A stretch of 64,000 nucleotides of DNA, taken from positions 25,413 to 89,412 of the forward strand of contig NZ_LLYA01000160.1 of NCBI RefSeq assembly GCF_001440415.1, given 5' to 3'. The notes below the pieces were generated by a model. The model was not told where the DNA came from. It was given only the letters and a program-made list of their open reading frames with translations, and searched no databases. Source of the DNA: Bradyrhizobium retamae (GTDB lineage Bacteria > Pseudomonadota > Alphaproteobacteria > Rhizobiales > Xanthobacteraceae). Shown in pieces: positions 1 to 9,067 of the stretch; positions within the stretch are counted from its first letter, which is position 1; each line of letters starts with the position of its first letter. Made by a program: the position numbers and the translations under genes.

Positions 1-825
1 GCGATCCTGATGCCCAATCCATTCTATCCGGCCTATGGCGCGGGCGCCCGAGCCGCTGGTTGCGAACTGATCTACCTGCCGACCACGCTCGCCAACGGAT
101 TCCTGCCGGATTTCGATACGCTAGACGAGGCGACGCTGGCCCGAACCGTGGCGATGTTCATTGCCTCGCCCGCCAATCCGCAAGGCGCCGTCGCCTCGCG
201 CGATTACTTCACGCGGCTGAAGGCCCTCGCCGACCGCTACGGCTTCATGATCCTGAGCGACGAGTGCTATTCGGAAATCTACACCAGGCAGGCGCCCGGC
301 AGCGCCTTGGAATGCGCCGGGCCTGATTTCACCAACGTCGTTGCGTTCCAGTCGCTGTCGAAGCGCTCCAATCTGCCCGGCATGCGCGTAGGCTTTGCCG
401 CCGGCGATAGGAAGTTCCTCGCCGCCTTCCACGAGTTTCGCAATGTCGCGGCGCCGCAGGTGCCGGTGCCGCTGCAGCACGTCGCAGTTGCCGCCTATAG
501 CGACGAGACGCATGTCGAAGAAAACCGCAGGCTTTATCGCATCAAGTTCGATCTTGCCGACCAGATTCTCGGCAGCCGTTACGGCTATGTGCGGCCTGCC
601 GGCGGCTTCTGCGTCTGGCTCGACGTATCCCAGCGCGGCGGCGACGAGGCGGCGGCGGTGAAGCTTTATCGGGATGCTGGGGTCCGCGTGATCCCCGGCA
701 GCTATCTGTCGCGGCTGCAGCCCGACGGCTTCAATCCCGGCGCGGGCTACATCCGTCTCGCGCTGGTCTCAGACAGTGAATCAACGGCCGAGGCATTGCA
801 CCGGCTGGTCGAAATTCTGGATTAA
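1..825 (+). CDS. PLP-dependent class I/II aminotransferase (3' part; runs off the window)
   Basis: The reading frame is open from base 1, so the true start lies upstream and about 275 C-terminal residues are visible. The fold-type I signature is clear: an NPQG loop for substrate binding, the cofactor-binding segment SDECYSEIY, the Schiff-base lysine in SLSKRSNLPGMRVGF, and a late arginine in GYIRLAL that usually holds the substrate carboxylate. The SLSKRSN block resembles N-succinyldiaminopimelate aminotransferases of the DapC type in lysine and peptidoglycan precursor synthesis, but substrate cannot be fixed from sequence, so no symbol is given. ftsK starts 13 bases after the stop, so the two may be co-transcribed. 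Confidence 0.85.
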   Translation, partial: AILMPNPFYPAYGAGARAAGCELIYLPTTLANGFLPDFDTLDEATLARTVAMFIASPANPQGAVASRDYFTRLKALADRYGFMILSDECYSEIYTRQAPGSALECAGPDFTNVVAFQSLSKRSNLPGMRVGFAAGDRKFLAAFHEFRNVAAPQVPVPLQHVAVAAYSDETHVEENRRLYRIKFDLADQILGSRYGYVRPAGGFCVWLDVSQRGGDEAAAVKLYRDAGVRVIPGSYLSRLQPDGFNPGAGYIRLALVSDSESTAEALHRLVEILD

Positions 826-838
826 TCGCAGGGCCCCA

Positions 839-3286
839 ATGAGCATGCCAGCGATCGAACGTGTCATTCCCCTGGTCGGTCATCTGCCGGTCTCGATCCG
901 CGAGGCCCTGGCGCGGCGGCTGCGCGAGCTTGCCGGCCTCAGCCTGATCGCGCTGTCCGGCGTGGCGGCGGCGGCGCTGATGACGTGGTCGGTGCAGGAC
1001 CCAAGCTTGAGCCACGCGACGTCGCGCCCGATCCGCAACGTTCTCGGCTACCCCGGCGCAATCGGCGCCGATCTGTTGATGCAGATTCTCGGCCTCGGCG
1101 CGATCATGCTGATCCTCCCCGTCGCGGTGTGGGGTTGGCGCATGCTGACCCACCGCGCCTTCGACCGCGAAGCGCTACGCCTTGGGTGCTGGATTCTATC
1201 CACGGTGATCGCGGCAGGCTTTGCAAGCTGCTGGCCGCATGGCGGCGCATGGGCACTGCCGACCGGACTTGGCGGCGTCGTCGGCGACGCGCTGGTGCGT
1301 GCGCCCGCCGTCGTGTTTGGCCCGGCCGGCTTCACCTATCGTCTCGTGCTCGGCATCATCCTGTTTGCGGCGATGGCTGCGGCCTTTCTGTTTGCCAGCG
1401 GCGGGGGCTCGCGCCCGAAAGAGGAAGAGCTGACGCCGATCGAGGACGATGACGCGCCCTTCGTCGAAGAACAGGATCGCAGTTCGGTGTCGCTCGGATG
1501 GGTGTACCATGCCCTGATGAGCGCAAAGGCGCGGCTCGGGTGGCTGATGGGCGTGGCCTACCGATCGCTGGTGTCGAGTTCGCTGCCGCCTCGCAAGTCC
1601 TCGTTCGAACGTCAGGAGCCGAGCCTCGGTGGCCGCGCCGCACCGGCATTGGCCCCGCAGCAAGAGGAATTCGAGCACGAGGAAGAAGAGGAAGAGGAGG
1701 ACGAGGAAGTTCCGGCCGCCCGCGCTCCGCGCAAGAAGCCTGCACCGCGCGCAGCGACGAAGAAATCCGACAAGTTCGAACTCCCTTCGGTCTCGATGCT
1801 GACGGCGCCGAAAGCGTCGGACCGGCAGCCGCTCAGCAAGGCTGAACTGGAGGCCAATTCGCGCGCGCTGGAAGGCGTGCTCGGCGATTTCGGCGTCCGC
1901 GGCGAGATCGTCAAGGCCAATCCCGGCCCGGTCGTGACGCTGTACGAACTCGAACCGGCGCCCGGCATCAAATCCTCGCGCGTCATCGGCCTTGCCGACG
2001 ACATCGCCCGCTCGATGAGTGCGCTTTCGGCGCGCGTCGCCGTGGTTGCCGGCCGCAATGCGATCGGCATCGAGCTGCCGAATGCGCATCGTGAAAAAGT
2101 TTACCTGCGTGAATTGCTGACCACAAAGGACAGCAACGAGTCGACGGTGAAGTTGCCGCTCTGCCTCGGGAAAAACATCGGCGGCGAATCCATTATCATC
2201 GATCTTGCTCGCACGCCGCATATGCTGATCGCGGGCACCACCGGCTCCGGCAAATCAGTCGCCATCAACACCATGATCCTCAGCCTGGTCTATCGCCTGA
2301 GGCCGGATCAGTGCCGCCTGATCATGGTCGATCCGAAGATGCTCGAGCTCTCCGTCTATGATGGCATCCCGCATTTGCTGACGCCGGTCGTGACCGATCC
2401 GAAGAAGGCGGTGGTGGCGCTGAAATGGGCTGTGCGCGAGATGGAGGAGCGCTACAAGAAAATGGCCAAGCTCGGTGTGCGCAACATCGACGGCTATAAT
2501 CAGCGCCTCGTCGAAGCCAAGGCCAAGGGCGAGGAGCTGACGCGCACGGTGCACACCGGCTTCGACAAGGAAACCGGGAAGGCGATCTACGAGGAAGAAA
2601 AGCTCGAGCTCGAGCCGCTGCCCTATATCGTCATCATAGTCGACGAAATGGCCGACCTGATGATGGTGGCCGGCAAGGACATCGAAGGCGCGGTGCAGCG
2701 TCTGGCGCAGATGGCGCGCGCCGCCGGCCTGCACGTCATTCTCGCGACGCAGCGTCCGTCGGTCGACGTCATCACCGGTACCATCAAGGCTAACTTCCCG
2801 ACCCGTATCGCCTTCCAGGTCACGTCGAAAATCGACAGCCGCACCATTCTCGGCGAGATGGGCGCCGAGCAACTGCTCGGCCAGGGCGACATGCTCTATA
2901 TGGCCGGCGGCGGTCGCATCAGCCGTGTGCACGGACCATTCGCTTCAGACGAAGAAGTCGAGAAGGTGGTGCGTCACCTCAAGACGCAAGGCGCGCCGGA
3001 ATATCTGGAAGCGGTCACTGCGGAGGAACCGAGCGAAGAAGACGGCGCGGTATTCGATTCCACCGGCATGGGCGGCGATGGTGGCGGCGATTTGTTCTCG
3101 CAGGCGGTTGCGATCGTCAAGCGCGACCGCAAGGCCTCGACGTCCTATATTCAGCGCCGGCTGCAAATCGGCTACAACCGCGCCGCTTCGCTGATGGAAC
3201 GAATGGAACAGGAAGGCATCGTTGGGCAGGCGAATCACGCCGGCAAGCGCGAAATCCTGGTCGAGGAGGAAGAGGGCGGATTCTAA
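839..3286 (+). CDS. ftsK: DNA translocase FtsK
   Basis: This 815-residue protein pumps DNA at the division septum and helps resolve chromosome dimers at dif. Several N-terminal membrane helices (about residues 28-50, 80-105, 120-145 and 165-190) are followed by an acidic Glu-rich and then basic linker (about 280-330). The RecA-like motor has Walker A GTTGSGKS near residue 466 and Walker B VDEMADLMM near 601. A C-terminal winged-helix gamma domain (about 765-805, with SYIQRRLQIGYNRAA) reads polar DNA sequences. The ATG at 839 is preferred over an upstream in-frame start because the latter would overlap the aminotransferase and add a non-homologous leader. Confidence 0.97.
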   Translation: MSMPAIERVIPLVGHLPVSIREALARRLRELAGLSLIALSGVAAAALMTWSVQDPSLSHATSRPIRNVLGYPGAIGADLLMQILGLGAIMLILPVAVWGWRMLTHRAFDREALRLGCWILSTVIAAGFASCWPHGGAWALPTGLGGVVGDALVRAPAVVFGPAGFTYRLVLGIILFAAMAAAFLFASGGGSRPKEEELTPIEDDDAPFVEEQDRSSVSLGWVYHALMSAKARLGWLMGVAYRSLVSSSLPPRKSSFERQEPSLGGRAAPALAPQQEEFEHEEEEEEEDEEVPAARAPRKKPAPRAATKKSDKFELPSVSMLTAPKASDRQPLSKAELEANSRALEGVLGDFGVRGEIVKANPGPVVTLYELEPAPGIKSSRVIGLADDIARSMSALSARVAVVAGRNAIGIELPNAHREKVYLRELLTTKDSNESTVKLPLCLGKNIGGESIIIDLARTPHMLIAGTTGSGKSVAINTMILSLVYRLRPDQCRLIMVDPKMLELSVYDGIPHLLTPVVTDPKKAVVALKWAVREMEERYKKMAKLGVRNIDGYNQRLVEAKAKGEELTRTVHTGFDKETGKAIYEEEKLELEPLPYIVIIVDEMADLMMVAGKDIEGAVQRLAQMARAAGLHVILATQRPSVDVITGTIKANFPTRIAFQVTSKIDSRTILGEMGAEQLLGQGDMLYMAGGGRISRVHGPFASDEEVEKVVRHLKTQGAPEYLEAVTAEEPSEEDGAVFDSTGMGGDGGGDLFSQAVAIVKRDRKASTSYIQRRLQIGYNRAASLMERMEQEGIVGQANHAGKREILVEEEEGGF

Positions 3287-3287
3287 A

Positions 3288-3309
3288 GCGCCGAACGTGG
3301 ATTCGGCGC
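3288..3309 (+). terminator. Hairpin after ftsK
   Basis: A perfect 8-bp stem (GCGCCGAA / TTCGGCGC) with a 6-base loop starts just behind the ftsK stop codon. No T-tract follows, so it may be a transcript-stabilising hairpin or a weak terminator and not a classic intrinsic one. Confidence 0.4.
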
Positions 3310-3404
3310 AACGAATTCACGGAAAAACGATATCTCCTTTGGTCGAAGCGCGATAAACTGGCGGGCAGCGGGATGCCTCGTTGAATAGAGATCCGAAACA
3401 TCTG

Positions 3405-4211
3405 ATGACACAACAACCCACCCATCGCGGGCTGCGCTCCGGACTGGCCCTTTTGGTCGCCACATCCATCGCCGGCTTTGCGACATCGGCTCTCTCGCAG
3501 ACCGTGCCGGTTCCGAAGCCCGCGCCCAAGGCCCGCGACGGCAACGTGCAGATGAGCGCACAGGACAAGGTTCCGATGACGACCGGCGCCACCCAGGCGC
3601 CGCCGAATCCGGTGCTTCCGGATCCGCGCCGCAATGTCCCGGCCAATGTTTTTGCAACCTTCGATGCCAACCAGAAGGCGCAGGCTGCGCGGGTGAGTTC
3701 ATATCTATCGTCGCTGCAGACGTTGGTCGGGAATTTCGTGCAAGTCGGCCCTGACGGCAGCAGGACCAAGGGCGATTTCTACATCCAGAAGCCGGGCAAG
3801 GTACGTTTCGAATATGACGAACCGAGTCCGATCGCGATTATCGCCGATGGTTCATCGCTGGCCGTGCGCGATCGCAAGCTCGCGACCCAGGACATCTATC
3901 CGCTGTCGCAAACGCCGCTGCGTTTCCTGCTGTCGGACCGGATCGATCTGTTGAAGGACACCAATGTCGTCAGCGTCACCGCCGATGACGTCTACATCAG
4001 CGTCACCATCGAGGAGAAACAGGCCCTGATCGGCACCAGCCGGCTGATGCTGATGGTTGGCGTGAAGGACGGCCAGCTCAAGCAATGGACGGTGACCGAC
4101 CCGCAGGGTTACGACACCACGGTTGCGGTCTACAATCTGGACTCTTCCAAGAAGGTCGATCCCGGCCTGTTCAAAATCGACTTCACCAACTACTTCACTC
4201 CGGCGAACTGA
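3405..4211 (+). CDS. lolA: Outer-membrane lipoprotein carrier LolA family protein
   Basis: This 268-residue exported protein of the LolA family ferries lipoproteins through the periplasm from LolCDE to the outer membrane. An N-terminal signal peptide ends near ATSALSQ. A proline-rich spacer follows (about residues 35-75), then the LolA fold, with LQTLVGNFVQ, the strand block GDFYIQKPGKVRFEYDEPSP and the late DP.YDTTVAVYNL strands. Alphaproteobacteria usually lack LolB, so this protein may do both jobs (inference). The ATG at 3405 is chosen because it gives a normal signal peptide; a TTG at 3381 in frame would add eight residues. Confidence 0.88.
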   Translation: MTQQPTHRGLRSGLALLVATSIAGFATSALSQTVPVPKPAPKARDGNVQMSAQDKVPMTTGATQAPPNPVLPDPRRNVPANVFATFDANQKAQAARVSSYLSSLQTLVGNFVQVGPDGSRTKGDFYIQKPGKVRFEYDEPSPIAIIADGSSLAVRDRKLATQDIYPLSQTPLRFLLSDRIDLLKDTNVVSVTADDVYISVTIEEKQALIGTSRLMLMVGVKDGQLKQWTVTDPQGYDTTVAVYNLDSSKKVDPGLFKIDFTNYFTPAN

Positions 4212-4245
4212 GCGACGGCGTTCGTTTTCCTTCTTTCTGCGGAGC

Positions 4246-4369
4246 CGTAGGATGGGCTAAGTCACCGGGTCGCGCGAAATGCGCGCCCGATGACGGGCTC
4301 TGCGTGCCCACCATTCTCACCGAGATTGGGATGCATGGTGGGCACGGCGCGGAGCGCCTTTGCCCTACG
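4246..4369. repeat. Bradyrhizobial palindromic repeat with a nested hairpin module
   Basis: The outer arms GTAGGATGGGC and GCCCTAC, together with the inner arms TGCCCACCAT and ATGGTGGGCA, form a long imperfect palindrome between lolA and the exonuclease gene. A separate hairpin module (4261-4300, core GGGTCGCGCG ... CGCGCCCGATGAC) is inserted in the left arm. The same outer family recurs at about 16293, 18001 and 38761. Confidence 0.7.
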
Positions 4370-4430
4370 AAATTCCACCTGTGGACAAAGCGCGCGACGT
4401 CGTCAGGAACCGTGGTAAGACACGGCTCCC

Positions 4431-5246
4431 ATGCGTTTTTCCCTGACAACGTGGAATATCAATTCGGTGCGCCTGCGCATCGATATCGTCGCCAAATTCC
4501 TCAAATCGGCGCGACCGGATGTGCTGTGCCTGCAGGAAACCAAATGTATCGACGACGCTTTTCCGCTGAAGCGGTTCAAGCGTCTCGGCTATGAGCATGT
4601 CGCGCTGAACGGGCAGAAGGGCTATCACGGCGTCGCCATCGTCTCGAAACTGCCCTTCGACACCACCGAAATCAGAACTTTCTGCGAAAAGATCGATTCG
4701 CGGCATATTTCGGTGGCTTTCGGCGAGAAGGCCCAGCTTGCAAAGCCACTGGTGCTGCACAATTTCTACGTTCCCGCCGGCGGCGACATTCCCGATCCTG
4801 CGCTCAATCCGAAGTTTGATCACAAGCTGAAATTTCTCGACGAGATGAAAGCCTGCGAACCGCTGCATCCGCGCGGTGACGACCGGCATATTCTGGTCGG
4901 CGATCTCAACGTTGCACCACATGAAAACGACGTGTGGTCGCACAAGCAGCTTCTGAAGGTCGTCTCGCACACGCCGATCGAATGCGAAAAGCTCCTGGCG
5001 GCGCAGATCCATGGCGAATGGTTCGACGTCGCGCGCGAGCGGATCCCGCTTTCGGAAAAGGTATATACGTGGTGGAGCTACCGCGCCGCCGACTGGACGG
5101 TCGGCGACCGTGGCCGTAGGCTCGACCACATCTGGGTTTCCCGCGCACTGAAGGACGCTGTCAGCGATTTCAGGATCACCCGCGATGCGCGCGGTTGGGA
5201 GCGTCCATCGGACCACGTGCCCGTCACGGTGACGCTGGAGGTGTAG
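4431..5246 (+). CDS. xth: Exodeoxyribonuclease III (AP endonuclease)
   Basis: This 271-residue enzyme of the exonuclease/endonuclease/phosphatase superfamily cuts at abasic sites and removes blocked 3' ends in base excision repair. The family landmarks are in order: TTWNINSVR (metal-site Asn), LQETK (Glu metal ligand), the GDLNVAP motif, RRLDHIWVS, and the catalytic Asp-His pair in PSDHVPV near the C-terminus. Length is typical. The ATG at 4431 lies at the expected family start. It is preceded by a repeat-rich spacer, so it is probably transcribed alone. Confidence 0.95.
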   Translation: MRFSLTTWNINSVRLRIDIVAKFLKSARPDVLCLQETKCIDDAFPLKRFKRLGYEHVALNGQKGYHGVAIVSKLPFDTTEIRTFCEKIDSRHISVAFGEKAQLAKPLVLHNFYVPAGGDIPDPALNPKFDHKLKFLDEMKACEPLHPRGDDRHILVGDLNVAPHENDVWSHKQLLKVVSHTPIECEKLLAAQIHGEWFDVARERIPLSEKVYTWWSYRAADWTVGDRGRRLDHIWVSRALKDAVSDFRITRDARGWERPSDHVPVTVTLEV

Positions 5247-5348
5247 GTTCTTCGTCGCCCTGCGAACGCAGGGGCCTATAACCACAGCTTCAGTTGGTGA
5301 AGAGGCCGCTGGCCAAATTGTGAGGCCGCGTCCAGGATCGCGCTCGCG

Positions 5349-5392
5349 GAGCCTGTCATCGGGCCGGCCGAAAAGGCCGGACCCGTTGGCTC
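5349..5392. repeat. Variable-hairpin module (copy in the xth / CNBD spacer)
   Basis: Conserved arms GAGCCTGTCATCGGGC and GACCCGTTGGCTC enclose a hairpin CGGCCGAAAAGGCCG. The same arms with a different hairpin occur at about 4261, 15231 and 42084. The rest of 5247-5410 has a partial palindrome (CCCTGCGAACGCAGGG) and no gene. Confidence 0.6.
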
Positions 5393-5410
5393 GCTTGTCC
5401 GGGACGGAGC

Positions 5411-5851
5411 TCAAATACTCAGCTTGGCGCCCGCCATCAGAATATCGCTGGCGAGCTGGCTGGTGCGGGTGGCGAGTTCGTCGCGCAGGCGGCGCGCCGC
5501 GCCGGGATCACTTTCGAGCACGCGCTGAAACAAGCTGCGTGACACCCGGATAACTGAGGAATGATCAAGCGCGACCGCGCTGGACGGCCGTTTCATGGCC
5601 ACGATCAGTGCCAATTCGCCGATCAGGGCCCCGGGGCCCGCAACGACTTCAGCGCCGCCGTCTTCGACGCGGAACGAACCGCGCTGAACGATGTAGCCTG
5701 CATCCGCGTCGTCGCCCGCGTTGAACAGATAATCACCGGGAGAGAAATCGCGCTGCTCCGATCCGATCGCCAGCATGCGCAGCGCCGCCGTTCCCAACAG
5801 GCGTAATGTCGGGACCCGCTCGAGCAGGGCTACATCATCGTCGATCGACAT
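5411..5851 (-). CDS. Cyclic-nucleotide-binding (Crp-like sensor) domain protein
   Basis: This 146-residue protein is almost entirely one cNMP-binding beta-roll: FSPGDYLFNAGDDADAGYIVQRGSF, then the phosphate-binding-cassette region PGALIGELALI and a C-terminal helix. There is no DNA-binding domain, so it is more likely a ligand sensor or partner protein than a Crp regulator. It lies directly behind the response regulator gene on the same strand. A GTG at 5905 would overlap that gene's stop by four bases (GTGA) and add 18 residues; 5851 is preferred because the family-like sequence starts at MSIDDDVALLERVP. The ligand is unknown. Confidence 0.8.
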   Translation of the reverse strand: MSIDDDVALLERVPTLRLLGTAALRMLAIGSEQRDFSPGDYLFNAGDDADAGYIVQRGSFRVEDGGAEVVAGPGALIGELALIVAMKRPSSAVALDHSSVIRVSRSLFQRVLESDPGAARRLRDELATRTSQLASDILMAGAKLSI

Positions 5852-5901
5852 GGACCGTTGACCGGGATGCGCGAAAATTACGAATCGTGGTTGCGAACGT
5901 A

Positions 5902-6588
5902 TCACGGCACCAGTTTGTAACCACCGGCTTCCGTCACCAGGATTTCCGGGTTGGCCGCATCTTTCTCGATCTTCTGCCTGAGACGGTAGATGTGGGTTTC
6001 CAGCGTGTGCGTGGTAACGCCCGAATTGTAGCCCCAGACTTCCTGCAGCAGCGTCTCGCGCGACACCGGCAATTGGCCGGCGCGATACAGGAAGCGCAGG
6101 ATCGCGGTTTCCTTCTCGGTCAGCCGCACCTTTCGGGCATTGGCGGCGGTCAGCATCTTGGAACCGGGCCGGAAACTGTAAGGGCCGACGGAGAATACCG
6201 CGTCCTCGCTGGCCTCGTGCTGGCGGAGCTGCGCCCTGATTCGGGCGAGCAGGACGGCAAACCTGAACGGCTTAGCGACGTAGTCGTTGGCACCCGATTC
6301 GAGCCCCAAAATGGTGTCGGAGTCGGTGTCGTGGCCAGTCAGCATGATGATTGGCGCCTTGAAGCCGCCCTTGCGAAGGCTGCGAACGACCTCCCTTCCA
6401 TCGGTATCGGGCAAGCCGACATCCATCAGCACCAGATCGGGGGAATTGGCTTTGGCGGCGCTGGCGCCCTTGGCGCCGGTATCGACTGCGGAGGCTTCGA
6501 ATTCCTCATGCAGCGACAATTGCTCCACCAACGTATCGCGCAGATCGGTGTCGTCATCCACGATCAGGATCTTGCGGGCATTGGGCAT
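5902..6588 (-). CDS. OmpR/PhoB-family response regulator
   Basis: This 228-residue transcription factor has an N-terminal receiver domain with the acidic pair in IVDDDTD, the phospho-acceptor Asp56 in LVLMDVGLPDTDG, the Thr in MLTGHD and the Lys in YVAKPF. A C-terminal winged helix follows, with LTEKETAILRFL and THIYRLRQKIE. No histidine kinase lies next to it. The cNMP-binding protein gene follows on the same strand, which suggests shared transcription. The ATG at 6588 has an AGAGG-type ribosome site about nine bases upstream and gives the normal receiver start; a longer in-frame start at 6678 adds a non-homologous leader. Confidence 0.92.
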   Translation of the reverse strand: MPNARKILIVDDDTDLRDTLVEQLSLHEEFEASAVDTGAKGASAAKANSPDLVLMDVGLPDTDGREVVRSLRKGGFKAPIIMLTGHDTDSDTILGLESGANDYVAKPFRFAVLLARIRAQLRQHEASEDAVFSVGPYSFRPGSKMLTAANARKVRLTEKETAILRFLYRAGQLPVSRETLLQEVWGYNSGVTTHTLETHIYRLRQKIEKDAANPEILVTEAGGYKLVP

Positions 6589-6856
6589 AGGATACGATCC
6601 TCTTGAGGCAGGCGGCGGACACAAGCGAGAGCGTCTCAAAGCCGGGTCTTGGTCGATAACAACCTGATTCGCAGGCAAACTTCACAAGCAAGCCGGGTTA
6701 TCAGGCACTGATTCGCATTGAGGTAGGAGATTGTTACAGTTTCACAAGCCGAACCGCAGTCTATCCCAAATTTGAGGCGCGTTTGGATGAATGTCCTGTA
6801 ATGCCGCCAAATAGAGCGATTGAGGTGGCAAGCAACCCCAAGATTCGGGCATTGGC

Positions 6857-7426
6857 ATGGAAAGTAACGCCATTTCAATCACTTATAAGACAGATGCGCG
6901 TGATCGGCCGTTGACGGCAATCCGGGTCCACAGGGCCGCCGGCGACCCCTGCCGGGGCTGGCTGACGGCGGACGGCTGGACCGTGCCGGTGGCACTTGGC
7001 CGCGGCGGCATCCTCGCCAACAAACGGGAGGGCGACGGCGGCACGCCGCGAGGCATCTATCATCCGCTGCAATTGTGGTGGCGCGCCGACCGCCATCCCA
7101 GGCCGCGGACCTATCTGCCGGTTCGGCCGATCCGGCCCGAGGATGCCTGGTGCGAGGACCCGCAGGACCGCCGTTATAACCAGCCAATCCGTCTGGTCCG
7201 GGATCAGCCTGGTGACCGGCTGACGCGCGAGGATCACCTCTACGACTTCATCGTCGAAACCGATCACAACAGCTCGCCGCGAATTGCCGGCCGTGGCAGC
7301 GCCGTGTTCCTGCATCTGGCGCGGACCAATTTCTCGCCCACGGCGGGATGTGTCTCGATGACGAAATCCGCCATGCTGCGGCTGCTGCGGCGGATGGGAC
7401 CGCAGACCAAAATCAAGATCGGCTGA
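6857..7426 (+). CDS. L,D-transpeptidase (YkuD) catalytic domain protein
   Basis: This 189-residue protein carries the YkuD active site: a histidine in VFLHLAR and the nucleophile Cys in SPTAGCVSM. L,D-transpeptidases make 3-3 peptidoglycan cross-links or attach proteins to the wall. There is no obvious signal peptide or membrane helix, and the protein belongs to the short rhizobial form whose exact role is not settled. It reads away from the response regulator gene across a 268-base AT-richer spacer that probably holds both promoters. The hydratase gene follows 16 bases downstream. Confidence 0.82.
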   Translation: MESNAISITYKTDARDRPLTAIRVHRAAGDPCRGWLTADGWTVPVALGRGGILANKREGDGGTPRGIYHPLQLWWRADRHPRPRTYLPVRPIRPEDAWCEDPQDRRYNQPIRLVRDQPGDRLTREDHLYDFIVETDHNSSPRIAGRGSAVFLHLARTNFSPTAGCVSMTKSAMLRLLRRMGPQTKIKIG

Positions 7427-7442
7427 TGGGGAAGCAAAAACA

Positions 7443-8228
7443 ATGCTCGACAGCAACGCAATAACGGCCGCGTCAAAGATCCTGCACGACCACTGGCGCG
7501 CCGGCACCAAATTTTCCGGCCTCGACGAATCGCTGCGGCCGCGCGATCGCCTTGAGGCCTACGCGATCCAGGCCGGAATCGAAAAATACTCGTCCGATAG
7601 CTTGTTCGGCTGGAAGATCGCGGCCACCAGCGTGGCCGGACAAAAGCACATCAACGTCGACGGCCCGATGGCCGGGCGCATTCTTGCCGAAACCGTCATA
7701 CTCGACGGCGGAACAGCTTCGATGGCGGGCAACGAAATGCGCGTCGCCGAACCCGAATTCGCCTTTCGCATGCGCGTGGATCTGCCGGCGCGCTCCACGC
7801 CCTATACAATGCAGCAGGTCCTCGATGCGGTCGACACGCTGCATCCGGCCATCGAAATTCCGGATTCGCGGTTTGCCGATTTCGTCGGTGCCGGCGCAGC
7901 GCAGATCATCGCCGACAACGCCTGCGCGCATCTGTTCGTGCTGGGGCCCGCCGCAACGGTCGACTGGCGTTCAATGGACCTCGTCGAGGAACGGCCCGTC
8001 ATCACGATGCACGGCGAGAAATTCATTGGCCACGGCAAGAACGTGTTGGGCGATCCGCGCATTGCGCTGACCTGGCTCGCCAACGAACTGCGCCAGCTTG
8101 GCGTGACGCTGAAAGCCGGCCGCGTCGTCACCACCGGCACCTGTCACCCACCGCTGCCAATTCAGTCAGGCGATTTTTGCGCTGTCGATTTCGGCGCGCT
8201 CGGAAAAGTGTCGGTGGGGTTTGAGTAA
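7443..8228 (+). CDS. 2-keto-4-pentenoate hydratase / FAH-superfamily protein
   Basis: This 261-residue protein resembles the MhpD-type hydratases that add water to 2-hydroxypenta-2,4-dienoate in aromatic meta-cleavage pathways. Visible family elements are GWKIAATSVAGQ near the N-terminus, the acidic metal-site segment VAEPEFAFRM, LHPAIEIPDSRF and the late GTCHPPLPIQSGD. No other aromatic-degradation gene is nearby, so the natural substrate is uncertain. The spacing to the L,D-transpeptidase gene suggests one transcript. Confidence 0.8.
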   Translation: MLDSNAITAASKILHDHWRAGTKFSGLDESLRPRDRLEAYAIQAGIEKYSSDSLFGWKIAATSVAGQKHINVDGPMAGRILAETVILDGGTASMAGNEMRVAEPEFAFRMRVDLPARSTPYTMQQVLDAVDTLHPAIEIPDSRFADFVGAGAAQIIADNACAHLFVLGPAATVDWRSMDLVEERPVITMHGEKFIGHGKNVLGDPRIALTWLANELRQLGVTLKAGRVVTTGTCHPPLPIQSGDFCAVDFGALGKVSVGFE

Positions 8229-8275
8229 GCCGCGGCGTATGGGTCCCTGCGTTCGCGGGACGACGGCACAGACTT

Positions 8276-8953
8276 TTATCGCGCGCCAAAAATCGCCGAG
8301 CCGACGCGCACATGCGTCGCACCTATCTGGATCGCGACCGCAAAATCGGCGCTCATGCCCATCGACAGATTTTTCAGCCCGTTGCGCGCGGCGATCTTGG
8401 CCGTTAACGCGAAATGCGGCGCTGGCGCCTCGTTGACCGGCGGAATACACATCAAGCCGGAAATGGCCAGGCCGTATTTGTCGCGGCAACTCGCAATAAA
8501 GGCATCTGCCTCGCCGGGCGCGATGCCGGCCTTCTGCGGTTCCTCGCCGGTGTTGATCTGAACGAACAATTCCGGACGTTTGTTCTGCGAATTGATTTCC
8601 TTGGTGAGCGCTTCGCAGATGCTGGGACGGTCCACCGAGTGGATGGCATCGAACAGCGCGACGGCCTCCTTCGCCTTGTTGGATTGCAGCGGCCCGATCA
8701 GATGCAGCGCAATCCCGGGGTGGGCAGATACCAGCGGCGGCCATTTCGCTTTGGCCTCCTGTACGCGGTTTTCGCCGAACACGCGCTGCCCGGCATCGAT
8801 AACCGGCGCAATCGCCGTTGCATCAAACGTCTTCGACACAGCGATCAGCGTCACCGATGTGCGCTCTCGGCGCGCCTCCCTGCAGGCGCGCGCGATGTCT
8901 TGCTCCACCTGAGCCAGGCCATTTGGTAAAGACTTGGTTAGCGGTGTCGCCAT
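8276..8953 (-). CDS. YggS/PROSC-family pyridoxal-phosphate homeostasis protein
   Basis: This 225-residue single-domain PLP protein has the fold-type III barrel of alanine racemase without its second domain. The PLP lysine sits in LIAVSKTFD, and the family signatures FGENRVQEA, LHLIGPLQSNK and LSMGMSADFAVAIQIGATHVR are all present. Family members keep PLP and keto-acid pools balanced and are not known to catalyse a reaction. It converges with the hydratase gene across a short palindromic spacer (about 8236-8265). Confidence 0.93.
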   Translation of the reverse strand: MATPLTKSLPNGLAQVEQDIARACREARRERTSVTLIAVSKTFDATAIAPVIDAGQRVFGENRVQEAKAKWPPLVSAHPGIALHLIGPLQSNKAKEAVALFDAIHSVDRPSICEALTKEINSQNKRPELFVQINTGEEPQKAGIAPGEADAFIASCRDKYGLAISGLMCIPPVNEAPAPHFALTAKIAARNGLKNLSMGMSADFAVAIQIGATHVRVGSAIFGAR

Positions 8954-9067
8954 CTCACTCGCGTGATGTCCTGATTTCGGTCGGATGTTTTACGGCATTT
9001 CCTCGAATTTTACCAAGTTCGAGAAAGCCTTTTTGAACCCTTCACACTACCGTGCCGCGTAGGGGGC

